NCBI GenBank assembly: GCA_022791055.1
Contig: JAAVYI010000022.1
Span: 105,437 to 169,436, forward strand
Length of the DNA stretch: 64,000 bases
Origin: Clostridia bacterium
Lineage (GTDB): Bacteria; Bacillota; Clostridia; Christensenellales; Pumilibacteraceae
Direction: 5' to 3'
Shown: positions 7,954 through 16,512 of the stretch, in pieces
Position numbering within the stretch: position 1 is the stretch's first letter
Layout of the letters: the number at the start of each line of letters is the position of its first letter
The notes under the pieces: generated by a model
The model's database searches: none
Told to the model about the DNA's origin: nothing
What the model saw: the letters and a program-made list of their open reading frames with translations, nothing else
Program-made: the position numbers and the translations under genes

Positions 7954-8192
7954 TGCGCCAATTCCAAAAACGCGTTGCGGTATTTTTGCAAAATACGCTT
8001 TGCCGCGACGTCTATTTTTTCATCGTCCGTCAAGTCGACGATCGGATTTTGGTCGAGCGCGACGATCATGTATTTGGGTTTATTGTTGCGTAAGATAATG
8101 GCGGCTCCGTTTTTATCGGCAATGCGAACGGCTTTGCTGAAATTTTGATTGGCTTCCGTCATCGAAAGCAACTGTTTCGTATCAATTTGCAT
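7950..8192 (-). CDS. phd: Phd/YefM-family antitoxin
   Basis: 80 residues. The N-terminal half (LLSMTEANQNFSKAVRIAD, then AAIILRNNKPKYMIVALD) matches the Phd/YefM DNA-binding fold; the C-terminal helix should wrap the Doc toxin. GGAGG precedes the start and a near-consensus promoter lies just upstream (8215-8243). The antitoxin-toxin complex normally represses its own operon. Confidence 0.85.
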   Translation of the reverse strand: MQIDTKQLLSMTEANQNFSKAVRIADKNGAAIILRNNKPKYMIVALDQNPIVDLTDDEKIDVAAKRILQKYRNAFLELAQ

Positions 8193-8214
8193 GTTCGAAC
8201 CTCCTTATAGTGAT

Positions 8215-8243
8215 AGTATACGACAAAACTAGGATAAAGTCAA
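8215..8243 (-). promoter_or_regulatory. Promoter of phd-doc
   Basis: On the minus strand TTGACT, 17 nt, TATACT. The -10 overlaps an imperfect palindrome (about 8206-8220) that could be the Phd operator. Confidence 0.65.
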
Positions 8244-8383
8244 CCTATTTTTATGCACGGCGTGATACAGCGCAGTGTCGGTTTTCTGTGGCGTCGGTGT
8301 AGCCTATGTGGAAAGATTCGGCGGCGTATGCGGTGCGACATAAAAAAATTGTGTCGGAAATGTATATTTTTTGTGTCGAGGAC

Positions 8384-8412
8384 TTGACAAATGGGGGGGG
8401 GTGTGCTATTCT
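8384..8412 (+). promoter_or_regulatory. Promoter with a G9 run in the spacer, ahead of the opp operon
   Basis: TTGACA (8384-8389) and TATTCT (8407-8412) are exactly 17 nt apart, and nine of the spacer bases are an uninterrupted G run (8393-8401). Gain or loss of a G would move the spacer to 18 or 16. The only gene downstream on this strand is the opp solute-binding gene 335 nt away. A second promoter nearer the gene is not excluded. Confidence 0.55.
8393..8401 (+). repeat. G9 homopolymer
   Basis: Nine Gs in the spacer of the opp promoter, a typical slippage-prone tract. Confidence 0.9.
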
Positions 8413-8442
8413 TATATTGTTGATAATAGCTAGACCGAGTCG

Positions 8443-8479
8443 ATGGAGACAGTGCATAACAGTGTTTCCATATTTTTTT
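8443..8479 (+). terminator. Terminator-like hairpin in the opp leader
   Basis: ATGGAGAC (8443-8450) pairs with GTTTCCAT (8464-8471), with one G-T pair and a 13-nt loop, followed by T7 (8473-8479). It lies between the G9 promoter and the opp genes, so it would either attenuate the operon or end a short RNA of about 60 nt. The rest of 8480-8746 contains REP repeats and a weak hairpin (8690-8696 with 8723-8729), and no gene. Confidence 0.6.
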
Positions 8480-8575
8480 AAGCGGGGCGGCCGGCTGTTG
8501 ATCGGCGTGGAATTTTGTCTGCTAAAGCGCGAAAGCGTCGGCGGACAAGCTCGGGCGTAAAGACCGAAAGAGGCG

Positions 8576-8645
8576 TGTCATTGCAAGCGATTCTTTTATC
8601 GTCATTGCGAGCGCAAGCGAAGCAATCTCTTGCGGAGAAACAATC
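8576..8645. repeat. REP-like elements, two copies
   Basis: A half copy GTGTCATTGCAAGCGA (8576-8591) is followed by a full copy CGTCATTGCGAGCG / AAGCGAAGCAATCTC (8600-8629). This is the common intergenic palindromic unit of many bacterial genomes, also present near 36.7 kb. Confidence 0.65.
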
Positions 8646-8746
8646 CGTATAAGTGTGCGCCCCTCTACAAATCCTAGTATGTAGCGAAGTATAGTTAAAC
8701 CGTACTCTCGAGACAGAAATAAAACTATAGAAAAGGAGTATTTTCT

Positions 8747-11350
8747 ATGAAGAAATTGGCAAAAGTGCTTTGCGTAGTACTCTCCGTAGTGCTCGTAGGC
8801 TCTGTATTCGCTGCCTGTGGGGATAAGAAAAACCCCGACGATGTGCCTAAGTATGATTATAAACAGGGTACATTCCGTACTTTTACCACGGTTGTCCCGT
8901 CTACTTGGAACATTTTGGACAGCATAGATCAAAACAATCAACAGATTATGTCATATCTGTCGAGCGGCTTCTACGAATACGACTACGAGTTCGACGAGGC
9001 GCAAGGCGGAAAATACAATAAAGACGGCTCGATCAACCTCAACGCGATTGTAGACGGCAAATTCGAAGTTAAGTACTCGGCTGCCACCAAGTTGGAAGAC
9101 ATGACGAGCGAAGTCGATGCGAAATGGGGTTATACCGATGCGGAAAAGGAAGCCGGAGCATATGCCTGGAAACTCACGTTGCGCGACGACCTGAAATGGG
9201 ACGACGGCACGCCGATCGATGCGACCGATTTCGTGTATTCCATGAAACAGCAGTTAGATCCGAAGTTCCACTTCCAGCGTGCAAACTCGTACTACGGCGC
9301 AGTCAGCATCAAAGGCGCCAAAAATTACGCATATCAGGGACAGAAAGGCTGGTATGCCGCAAGCACGGCGTATGATTTAGGCGCGTACACGACTGAACTC
9401 GACGAAAAGTTGATATTTAGTTTGGGCAGTCCCGAAGAAAATGCGGCGCGCGGTAAAGCAATCAGCTACATCAGAGAGCGGTTTAATAGTGCATTTGGGG
9501 GTAGCGATTCGGTAAAAGCTGCGAGTTACGCGGTCGTGGCCAAAAATTTGAAAACATGGCTGTCGTACATTACCGCTACGCCTGAAGAAATTATGGCGTT
9601 AGAGGGCAAGACTTTTGCGGAAATCAAAGCAAACCCTACGTTAAAAGCGACTTGGGATGATTTGATCGGCGGATGGCAAACCGATCCGGGCGAAGAAATG
9701 CACTTTATGATTACCGAATATGAGTGGCCGGAATGGTCGTTTGACAATGTCGGTCTGTACAGCCCGAGCAAATACGAGATCGTTATTTGCTTTACGACGT
9801 CCGAAGAGTTCTTGAAAGAGGACGGCTCGCTTTCGTATCTTGCGGCGTACACGATGCAGGATCTGCCGCTCGTACACAAAGCCAAGTTCGAGGCTTCGAT
9901 CAACGAGCCGAGCGAAGGCTCGACCTTATATACCAGCAGTTACTGCTCGGATGTGAGCAATACGGCCAGCTGGGGACCGTACAAACTGACGCAGTTCCAA
10001 TCCGGCAAATCGTATACTTTGGAAAAGAACGAACATTGGTACGGATATAACTTGCGCGACAACGCCAACCAGTACAACGTTACCAAAATTACCTGTGACG
10101 TGATGGCGGATCTCAACACGCAGTGGATGAATATGCTGTCGGGTAAAATCGACGAGATCGGCATCGACGTTACGCATGCCGACGACTATCGCGGATCGAA
10201 GTATGCGTACTTCACGCCCGGCACGTACACGTTCTCGTTGCACTTCTTCTCCGGATTGGATCAACTGAAACTGAGCGGACGCAACAACGGCATTCTTGCG
10301 ATCCAAGATTTCCGCAAAGCGGTTTCGTTGGCGATGGACCGTGACGATTATGCTGCGCATAACACGACGGCATACCGTGCAGGCTACGGCTACTTGAACA
10401 GCATGTACTACTACGACGTCGAAGAGGGCGGCGTGTACAGAAACACCGACCAAGGCAAAAAGGCGCTGTTACGCGCTTACGGCTATGTCGAAGAAGAGGA
10501 CGGAACTTGGTCTTTGCCGAGTAACGACCGTATCAAGAATTTCGAGTTGGACGATGCATACGATACGCTCAAAGGCTACGACATGAAGTTGGCGAAAGAG
10601 TGCTTGGAGAAAGCGTATACGGAATTGACGAAGAATGCCGCAAAATACGGCTACGATGCAGGCAAGAAAATTCAACTCAAATTCGGTACTTCCGCCGACA
10701 ACGAGTCGACCAGACGCGAGTTCCAATATTTGCAGGAAGAGGTTTTCGACAAATTGACCGAAGGCACGTCGCTTGCGGGCAAGATCGAATTGGTGTTCGA
10801 CGCCTCGTTCGGGAATGCTTGGTCGGAAAAGTTTATTGCAGGCGAGTACGAGATTTGCACCAGCGCGTGGGGTTCGGCGGCATTTGATCCGTTCTACTTC
10901 ATCGGCGCATACATCGATCCGGCGAATGCTTATACGGCAAGCTATTTCGACGTCGAACATACGTTGGTAACGCACAAGATGCCTGCGGGCAACTATGCGG
11001 AAGCTGGCAAAGAGTTGACGCTCACTGTGATGGATTGGTACAACAGTCTGAACGGCTACGAAGGTTGCACCTACGATTGGGGTCCCGGTAAAGTTTCGCA
11101 AGAGGTGCGTCTCGATGTGCTTGCCATGTTGGAAGAATATCTGTTGACGCAGTATTTTTCGATCCCGAACATCACGCAGAACACCGCTTCGATTTTGGGC
11201 GCGAAGTTCTCGTATGCCAGCGACAACTACAACACCTTCATGGGTTACGGCGGAATGCGTTACATGCAGGTCAACTACACCGATGCGGAATGGGATGCAT
11301 ATGTACAGTCGATAGGCGGCAACCTAGAGGCCGAGTACAAGAAGTCCTAA
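8747..11350 (+). CDS. oppA: Oligopeptide-type ABC transporter solute-binding lipoprotein (long)
   Basis: Family 5 extracellular solute-binding protein. It starts MKKLAKVLCVVLSVVLVGSV with a lipobox ending in Cys24 (AAC), so it is anchored outside the membrane. The family core is visible in the WKLTLRDDLKWDDGTPIDATDFVYSMKQ stretch read in parts (about 145-170) and in WGPYKLTQFQSGKSYTLEKN (about 408-428). At 867 residues it is some 250-300 longer than usual OppA proteins, with extra segments spread along the chain. AAGGAG is well placed. It is first in an opp operon and probably binds peptides, though the family also takes nickel, heme or oligosaccharides. Confidence 0.85.
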   Translation: MKKLAKVLCVVLSVVLVGSVFAACGDKKNPDDVPKYDYKQGTFRTFTTVVPSTWNILDSIDQNNQQIMSYLSSGFYEYDYEFDEAQGGKYNKDGSINLNAIVDGKFEVKYSAATKLEDMTSEVDAKWGYTDAEKEAGAYAWKLTLRDDLKWDDGTPIDATDFVYSMKQQLDPKFHFQRANSYYGAVSIKGAKNYAYQGQKGWYAASTAYDLGAYTTELDEKLIFSLGSPEENAARGKAISYIRERFNSAFGGSDSVKAASYAVVAKNLKTWLSYITATPEEIMALEGKTFAEIKANPTLKATWDDLIGGWQTDPGEEMHFMITEYEWPEWSFDNVGLYSPSKYEIVICFTTSEEFLKEDGSLSYLAAYTMQDLPLVHKAKFEASINEPSEGSTLYTSSYCSDVSNTASWGPYKLTQFQSGKSYTLEKNEHWYGYNLRDNANQYNVTKITCDVMADLNTQWMNMLSGKIDEIGIDVTHADDYRGSKYAYFTPGTYTFSLHFFSGLDQLKLSGRNNGILAIQDFRKAVSLAMDRDDYAAHNTTAYRAGYGYLNSMYYYDVEEGGVYRNTDQGKKALLRAYGYVEEEDGTWSLPSNDRIKNFELDDAYDTLKGYDMKLAKECLEKAYTELTKNAAKYGYDAGKKIQLKFGTSADNESTRREFQYLQEEVFDKLTEGTSLAGKIELVFDASFGNAWSEKFIAGEYEICTSAWGSAAFDPFYFIGAYIDPANAYTASYFDVEHTLVTHKMPAGNYAEAGKELTLTVMDWYNSLNGYEGCTYDWGPGKVSQEVRLDVLAMLEEYLLTQYFSIPNITQNTASILGAKFSYASDNYNTFMGYGGMRYMQVNYTDAEWDAYVQSIGGNLEAEYKKS

Positions 11351-11378
11351 GCGGAGTAAAACGTATTACAACGGCGAG

Positions 11379-11415
11379 TGAGGGCGGTTTTATTCCGCTC
11401 TCATTTGTTGTTGTT
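11379..11415 (+). terminator. Intercistronic hairpin after oppA
   Basis: TGAGGGCGG (11379-11387) pairs with CCGCTCTCA (11395-11403), nine pairs with one G-T, followed by a T-rich tail TTTGTTGTTGTT. It is probably a partial terminator or 3' stabiliser that makes the binding protein more abundant than the permease. Confidence 0.6.
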
Positions 11416-11501
11416 ATGACGAGCGACACGCGAAGCGATCCGAAAGAGTTTTTACGGTTCGCGCGGTCGAGCGAATGATTACGAGTAAGGAGAGAGCGCT
11501 T

Positions 11502-12509
11502 ATGTACATGTTTAAGTACGTAATGAAGCGTATCGGATTGATGGTGCTGACGTTCAGTGTGATCATGCTGATATGCTTTACGCTGATTAAATTGTTACCG
11601 ATAACGGTACAGCGGCAACAAGGCGTCGACGCCAATCTGATGTATTACAAATTGGAAGCGCGCGGCTATATCAAAGATTTGATATACGAGGGCAGTCTTG
11701 TCGTCGGGTTCAGTCGCGTGCCGATCATGGTTCAACTTTGGAACTACTTGAAAAACATCTTTTTGCACGGCGATTTCGGCATCGGGTTCAGCATGGCAAG
11801 CTATGCCATGCGTCCCGTTTTGGACGTGTTTCTCGAGAAACTGCCCCCTACAGTTTTGATCAACGTGTACTCGACGCTGATCGGCGTGCCGATCGGTTTG
11901 GGATTGGGCATTTTGGCCGCGCTCAAGAAAAACAAGTGGCCGGATCAAGTCATCAATATCGTCATTATTTTGCTGATTTCCTTGCCGTCGATCGTGTTGG
12001 GCCTTGTGATCCAATATATTTTCTGCTATAAACTCGATTGGTTTCCGACCATTATGGAGTCGGGGTACGACTATTTCAGTTGGCCGATGTTCAAAAGTAT
12101 GTTGCCGGCGGTTTTCGCGCTCTGTCTCGGCTCGATCGCAGGCTATGCGCGGTACACACGCGCCGAATTGTCCGAGGTGTTGACCAACGAATATATGTTG
12201 CTCGCACGCACCAAAGGCTTGACGCGCGGACAAGCGACGTTCAGACATGCGTTGCGCAATTCGATGGTCGTCATTTTCCCGTCGATCCTCTCCGAGTTTG
12301 TCGCCGTACTTTCGGGGTCGCTGGTTATCGAGAGGATGTTCTCGATCCCCGGCGTCGGACAGTTGTACCTCGATTCTATCACCTATCAAGACTACGATTT
12401 CTTTATGTTGCTGTCGGGCTTTTACTGTTTGGTAGGCTTGTTGGCCGGCATTATTGTCGATATCAGCTACGGCTTTATTGATCCTAGAATCAGAATGGGG
12501 GCGAAGTAA
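11502..12509 (+). CDS. oppB: Oligopeptide-type ABC transporter permease, OppB-like
   Basis: 335 residues with six membrane segments, N-terminal TM1 at about 10-33, an external loop with YLKNIFLHGDFGIGFS, and the EAA-type cytoplasmic loop EYMLLARTKGLTRGQA near residue 230 that contacts the ATPases. Length is normal. The ORF can be extended upstream, but AAGGAG (11487-11492) points to ATG 11502. It forms the membrane channel together with OppC. Confidence 0.88.
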   Translation: MYMFKYVMKRIGLMVLTFSVIMLICFTLIKLLPITVQRQQGVDANLMYYKLEARGYIKDLIYEGSLVVGFSRVPIMVQLWNYLKNIFLHGDFGIGFSMASYAMRPVLDVFLEKLPPTVLINVYSTLIGVPIGLGLGILAALKKNKWPDQVINIVIILLISLPSIVLGLVIQYIFCYKLDWFPTIMESGYDYFSWPMFKSMLPAVFALCLGSIAGYARYTRAELSEVLTNEYMLLARTKGLTRGQATFRHALRNSMVVIFPSILSEFVAVLSGSLVIERMFSIPGVGQLYLDSITYQDYDFFMLLSGFYCLVGLLAGIIVDISYGFIDPRIRMGAK

Positions 12510-12510
12510 G

Positions 12511-14118
12511 ATGGACAAAAATATTTCCGCAAATTCGATCCCGAAGGTCGACGCCGAAAAGTTTGCGTTTGTACAGCGTTCCGAGGCGATCCACGACAAA
12601 AAGTTGGACACCAAACCGGTCGGGTATTTCAAAGGGGCGTTTAAGCGTTTCTGTAAAAACAAAGGATCGGTCGTGGCCGCCTGCGTCATCACCGCTTTGG
12701 TATTGTTCGCCATTATCGCGCCTTGGTGTACGCCGTACACGGTGTCGTACAGCGACAATAGGTTCGGTTCGGCGCGTCCGAAAAGTCATTTGTTCCAAAA
12801 CACGAGTTTTTGGGACGGGTGCAGAAAGGCGTCCGTCGGCGAGATCCCGTTCATGCGCTATTATGCCATGGGATTGGAAACCGGACATAACGCGATCAAA
12901 AACCAAGAATACGAAGTCGACACCGGCCTGAACGAGGAGAGCGGACGCGAAGAAAAGCTGTATACGTTCCGTTTGGATACCTATCAGTTAAACGGCTGTA
13001 TTTACAAAAACATGTCGGACGAAGAGTATCAGGATATTCAGCGGTATCAAAACGAGACGGGTATACAGGTCATTTATCCGACCGTGCGTCTGCGCGACCG
13101 TCCAGGCGGCGGTAACGCACCCGATGCGGGCGGAGACGCGAACTATTATTTCCGTACCAAAACAGGTCCGGGCGGCAAAACGGTCATCGATTACGGCCCG
13201 AACGGCGAACTGGTCAAAGTGTATGCCGAACGCCGTGCCTCGGCGGCCGCAACCGACGAATATCAGTCCTTACGCATAGAGGGCGAAAACGGTTTTGAAA
13301 AGAGCGGACAGCAGTATTATTACGTCTACGCTCTGATAGCCGGTTCGGGTTGGGAATGCCGCGTCAACTATTACGAATACTACATTTATCAGCACGCGAA
13401 AGCGAACGATGGAATCAAAGAGCCTTTCTTCCTGTTCGGTTGCGACGGGCAGGGCAGAGATATTTTGACCTGTCTCGCTTCGGGCGCGCGGTTCTCGTTC
13501 CTGTTTGCGATCGCGGTCGCCGTCGTCAATATGCTCGTCGGTGCGCTGTACGGGTCGGTCGAAGGCTACTACGGCGGTAAACTCGATTTGACGATGGAGC
13601 GTATTTCCGATATTCTCTCCGCTGTCCCTATGATGATCGTCATTACGCTGTTGAAATATCATATGGGCGGCGCAAGCCATATCTTGGTACTGTTTTTGTC
13701 TTTCTTCCTAACGGGGTGGATCGGCATGGCGCATACCACGCGTATGCAGTTCTACCGATTCAAAAATCAAGAATATGTGTTGGCGGCGCGTACCTTAGGC
13801 GCCAAAGACAGGCGGCTGATGTTCAAGCATATTTTCCCGAACGCCATCGGTACGCTGGTGACAAGCTGTGCGCTGATTATCCCGTCGATGATCTATTCCG
13901 AGACTAATCTGACCTACTTGGGCATTATCAATCTTGCGACAGGCGATATCACCAGTGTCGGCACGCTGATTGCGGCAGGACAGCAAGCTCTTTCTTCCGC
14001 GCCGCACGTGGCATTGTTCCCGTCGTTGTTCCTCGTACTCTTAATGCTCAGCTTTAACCTATTCGGCAACGGTTTGCGCGATGCGTTCAATCCGAGCTTG
14101 CGCGGGTCGGAGGGTTAG
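12511..14118 (+). CDS. oppC: Oligopeptide-type ABC transporter permease, OppC-like, with a large external insert
   Basis: 535 residues against about 300 normally. An N-terminal cytoplasmic stretch and TM1 (about 50-75) are followed by some 230 polar residues before the conserved FGCDGQGRD motif (about 309-317) that in ordinary OppC follows TM1 after about 60 residues. The permease core then continues normally, with the EAA loop EYVLAARTLGAKDRRL near 420. The extra segment should lie outside the membrane facing OppA. The ATG is directly after the oppB stop, so translation is coupled. Confidence 0.88.
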   Translation: MDKNISANSIPKVDAEKFAFVQRSEAIHDKKLDTKPVGYFKGAFKRFCKNKGSVVAACVITALVLFAIIAPWCTPYTVSYSDNRFGSARPKSHLFQNTSFWDGCRKASVGEIPFMRYYAMGLETGHNAIKNQEYEVDTGLNEESGREEKLYTFRLDTYQLNGCIYKNMSDEEYQDIQRYQNETGIQVIYPTVRLRDRPGGGNAPDAGGDANYYFRTKTGPGGKTVIDYGPNGELVKVYAERRASAAATDEYQSLRIEGENGFEKSGQQYYYVYALIAGSGWECRVNYYEYYIYQHAKANDGIKEPFFLFGCDGQGRDILTCLASGARFSFLFAIAVAVVNMLVGALYGSVEGYYGGKLDLTMERISDILSAVPMMIVITLLKYHMGGASHILVLFLSFFLTGWIGMAHTTRMQFYRFKNQEYVLAARTLGAKDRRLMFKHIFPNAIGTLVTSCALIIPSMIYSETNLTYLGIINLATGDITSVGTLIAAGQQALSSAPHVALFPSLFLVLLMLSFNLFGNGLRDAFNPSLRGSEG

Positions 14119-14121
14119 GCT

Positions 14122-16512
14122 ATGGAGAACAGAGAGACAAAACTGTCGGTCAAAAATCTGAAAATTTCCTTCCGTACCGACGGCGGAAAAGTACAGGCCG
14201 TGCGCAACATCAGCTTTGATTTGGGACGCGGCGAGACGCTCGCCGTCGTCGGCGAGTCGGGGTCGGGCAAAAGCGTGACTTCGCGCGCGATCTTAGGTAT
14301 CTTAGCCAACAACGCGATCAAAGAGGGCGGCGAGATCCTGTACGACGGTCAGGACCTGATGAAGATTTCCGAAGAGGAATTTTGTCGGATCCGCGGCGAC
14401 AAGATCGCAATGATCTTCCAAGACCCGCTCTCCAGTCTAAACCCGATCATGCGCATCGGCAAACAGATGACCGAAGCGATGCTCATTAAGGGCAAGATCA
14501 ATCAACGCGAAAGCCGTCGGGCGTTTAATGCGACCCTACAGTTACTCAACGAACACATGGATTTTGCGCGCGGCAAGGACAACGCCGAATATGTCGCGCA
14601 GGATAAACAGCTTTGTAAAAACTTCGACACGTTCGAGCGCAAGCATTTGGCGTTGGAGAACGCCTATAATGCAGCGCACGAGTACGCGACCGAAGCGCTT
14701 TCGGACATCGACGACGTACTGTTCCATATCGAAAAGCACGTGACGGACGGCTTGCTGGGCGAGATCAAGGAGATCGCGCGCCGCGCGTCCAAAACGCTCG
14801 ATCGGTATGTTGTCAACGAGCGCGCGGAAGCGTTGGTTTCGGAAATCGAAACGCTCAAAACGATTATACGCGTTTCGCCGGTCGACACGGGCAAGAAACT
14901 GGTCGGCCGCGTCATTCACCGCGAGTTAAAGACCAAAGAGATCGATTATGCGGCAGTCGCTACGTCTCTAGGCAAGATCAAAGACATTTTGACGGAAGCG
15001 GTCGGGAAGATCGCCCCCAACTTCTTTGCGTTAGGGTATTACTTAACGTTTGCCGCCGATCCTTTGCCGGACATGCCGACAGATGCGCTGAACGCGTATT
15101 TAAGAAAATACCTCGACGACAACTATATGTTGGAGTTTATACGGCTGGCGAAAAGCGGGATCGAGCATTCGGCCGCGCAGTCGCTCGAGAACAAGAAAAA
15201 AGCGGTCGAAGTCATCGACGCGATTCGGCCGACGTTTACGCGTGATGCGTATGAGCGCAAGGACATCGACGATGCGGTCAAGACGTTGGTCGCGGCGGTC
15301 GAAAACGGGATCGACCGTTTGGAGACGGTCAAGGACAACGTCGCGTACACGTTCGGCTCGAGTATCGGAGCGGCGGTCGCGCTGTACTTCGACGGCATTC
15401 GCCGCAACGAAAAGGAAGAACAGCGGTATGCAAAACAAAAAGCCAACTACGACCGCAAAGTCGCCGAGGGCAAAACGCCCGACTGGAAAGTAGCCGACAA
15501 GAATTTGGTCGATCTCGAGGCCGCCAAAACCGGCATTATCGCATTGGTCGACCGCATTCGTGATAAGTATACGCGCGACGTCGAGGCGTTTGAACAGATC
15601 GATTTCGACGCGCGCACTGTGGCGATGATCGATTACTTGAAAGACAAGGCGTCGGGCGTGGCGCGCAAGGTGACGCACGGCATGGCCAAAGCGCACGCGA
15701 TCAAGCTGATGGAAGAGGTCGGTATACCCGAGCCGCGCAAACGGTTTCGGCAGTATCCGTTCGAGCTTTCGGGCGGTATGCGGCAACGTATCGTCATTGC
15801 GATCGCGCTGTCGGCCGATCCCGACATACTGATATGCGACGAGCCGACGACGGCGCTTGACGTGACGATCCAGTCGCAGATTTTGGAACTGATCAACAAG
15901 GTCAAGGCCGAACGCAAGCTGTCGATCATTTTCATCACGCACGACTTGGGCGTCGTCGCCAATATGGCCGACCGCGTGGCGGTTATGTATGCGGGCAAGA
16001 TCGTCGAGATCGGTTCGTCTAACGACATTTTCTACGATCCGCGCCACCCGTACACCTGGGCGCTGTTGTCCAGTATGCCCGATCTTGACACCAAAGAGAA
16101 GCTGGAGGCCATTCCCGGCACGCCGCCGAACATGATTTTCCCGCCTAAGGGCGACGCGTTTGCCGATCGGAACAAGTACGCGATGCAGATCGATTTCGAG
16201 GAGCAACCGCCGATGTTCAAGGTCACCGACTCGCATTATGCGGCGACGTGGCTGTTGCATCCGGATGCGCCCAAAGTCGATCCCCCGACGGCGGTCACCG
16301 ACCGTATCGCCCGCATGAAAAAGGCCTGGGCGGACGAGGAGACGGCTGCGTCTGTCGATACGGCAGCATTCGTCGAGGAGCCGGCGGCCGAGAAACCTGC
16401 GGCGAAAAAGACTGCCAAAAAAACGGCGGCCAAGAAAACCGCGACAAAAAAGACCGCTGAAAAAGCGGTAAAGGAAAAGACCGAAAAGAAGGGAGGTGCC
16501 AAGCGTGGATAA
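14122..16512 (+). CDS. oppD: Opp ABC transporter ATPase, OppD-like, with a ~400-residue internal insert
   Basis: 796 residues; ordinary OppD has about 330-350. Walker A GESGSGKS is at 44-51, the Q-loop FQDPLSSLNP at about 99-108, the signature LSGGMRQR at 549-556, Walker B ILICDEPTTALD shortly after, and the H-loop FITHD. Between Q-loop and signature there are 448 residues where about 55 are expected. The extra part (about 117-525) is charged and helical, with likely coiled coil, and sits in the helical subdomain that meets the permease. The C-terminus carries the usual oligopeptide-transporter extension (PYTWALLSSMPDLD) and then a Lys/Ala-rich tail of about 40 residues. All motifs for ATP hydrolysis are intact. 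Confidence 0.9.
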   Translation: MENRETKLSVKNLKISFRTDGGKVQAVRNISFDLGRGETLAVVGESGSGKSVTSRAILGILANNAIKEGGEILYDGQDLMKISEEEFCRIRGDKIAMIFQDPLSSLNPIMRIGKQMTEAMLIKGKINQRESRRAFNATLQLLNEHMDFARGKDNAEYVAQDKQLCKNFDTFERKHLALENAYNAAHEYATEALSDIDDVLFHIEKHVTDGLLGEIKEIARRASKTLDRYVVNERAEALVSEIETLKTIIRVSPVDTGKKLVGRVIHRELKTKEIDYAAVATSLGKIKDILTEAVGKIAPNFFALGYYLTFAADPLPDMPTDALNAYLRKYLDDNYMLEFIRLAKSGIEHSAAQSLENKKKAVEVIDAIRPTFTRDAYERKDIDDAVKTLVAAVENGIDRLETVKDNVAYTFGSSIGAAVALYFDGIRRNEKEEQRYAKQKANYDRKVAEGKTPDWKVADKNLVDLEAAKTGIIALVDRIRDKYTRDVEAFEQIDFDARTVAMIDYLKDKASGVARKVTHGMAKAHAIKLMEEVGIPEPRKRFRQYPFELSGGMRQRIVIAIALSADPDILICDEPTTALDVTIQSQILELINKVKAERKLSIIFITHDLGVVANMADRVAVMYAGKIVEIGSSNDIFYDPRHPYTWALLSSMPDLDTKEKLEAIPGTPPNMIFPPKGDAFADRNKYAMQIDFEEQPPMFKVTDSHYAATWLLHPDAPKVDPPTAVTDRIARMKKAWADEETAASVDTAAFVEEPAAEKPAAKKTAKKTAAKKTATKKTAEKAVKEKTEKKGGAKRG

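Noticed and set aside
7573..8192. phd-doc as a mark of a plasmid or prophage
   Set aside because: No integrase, phage or replication genes are nearby; solitary chromosomal phd-doc pairs are common.
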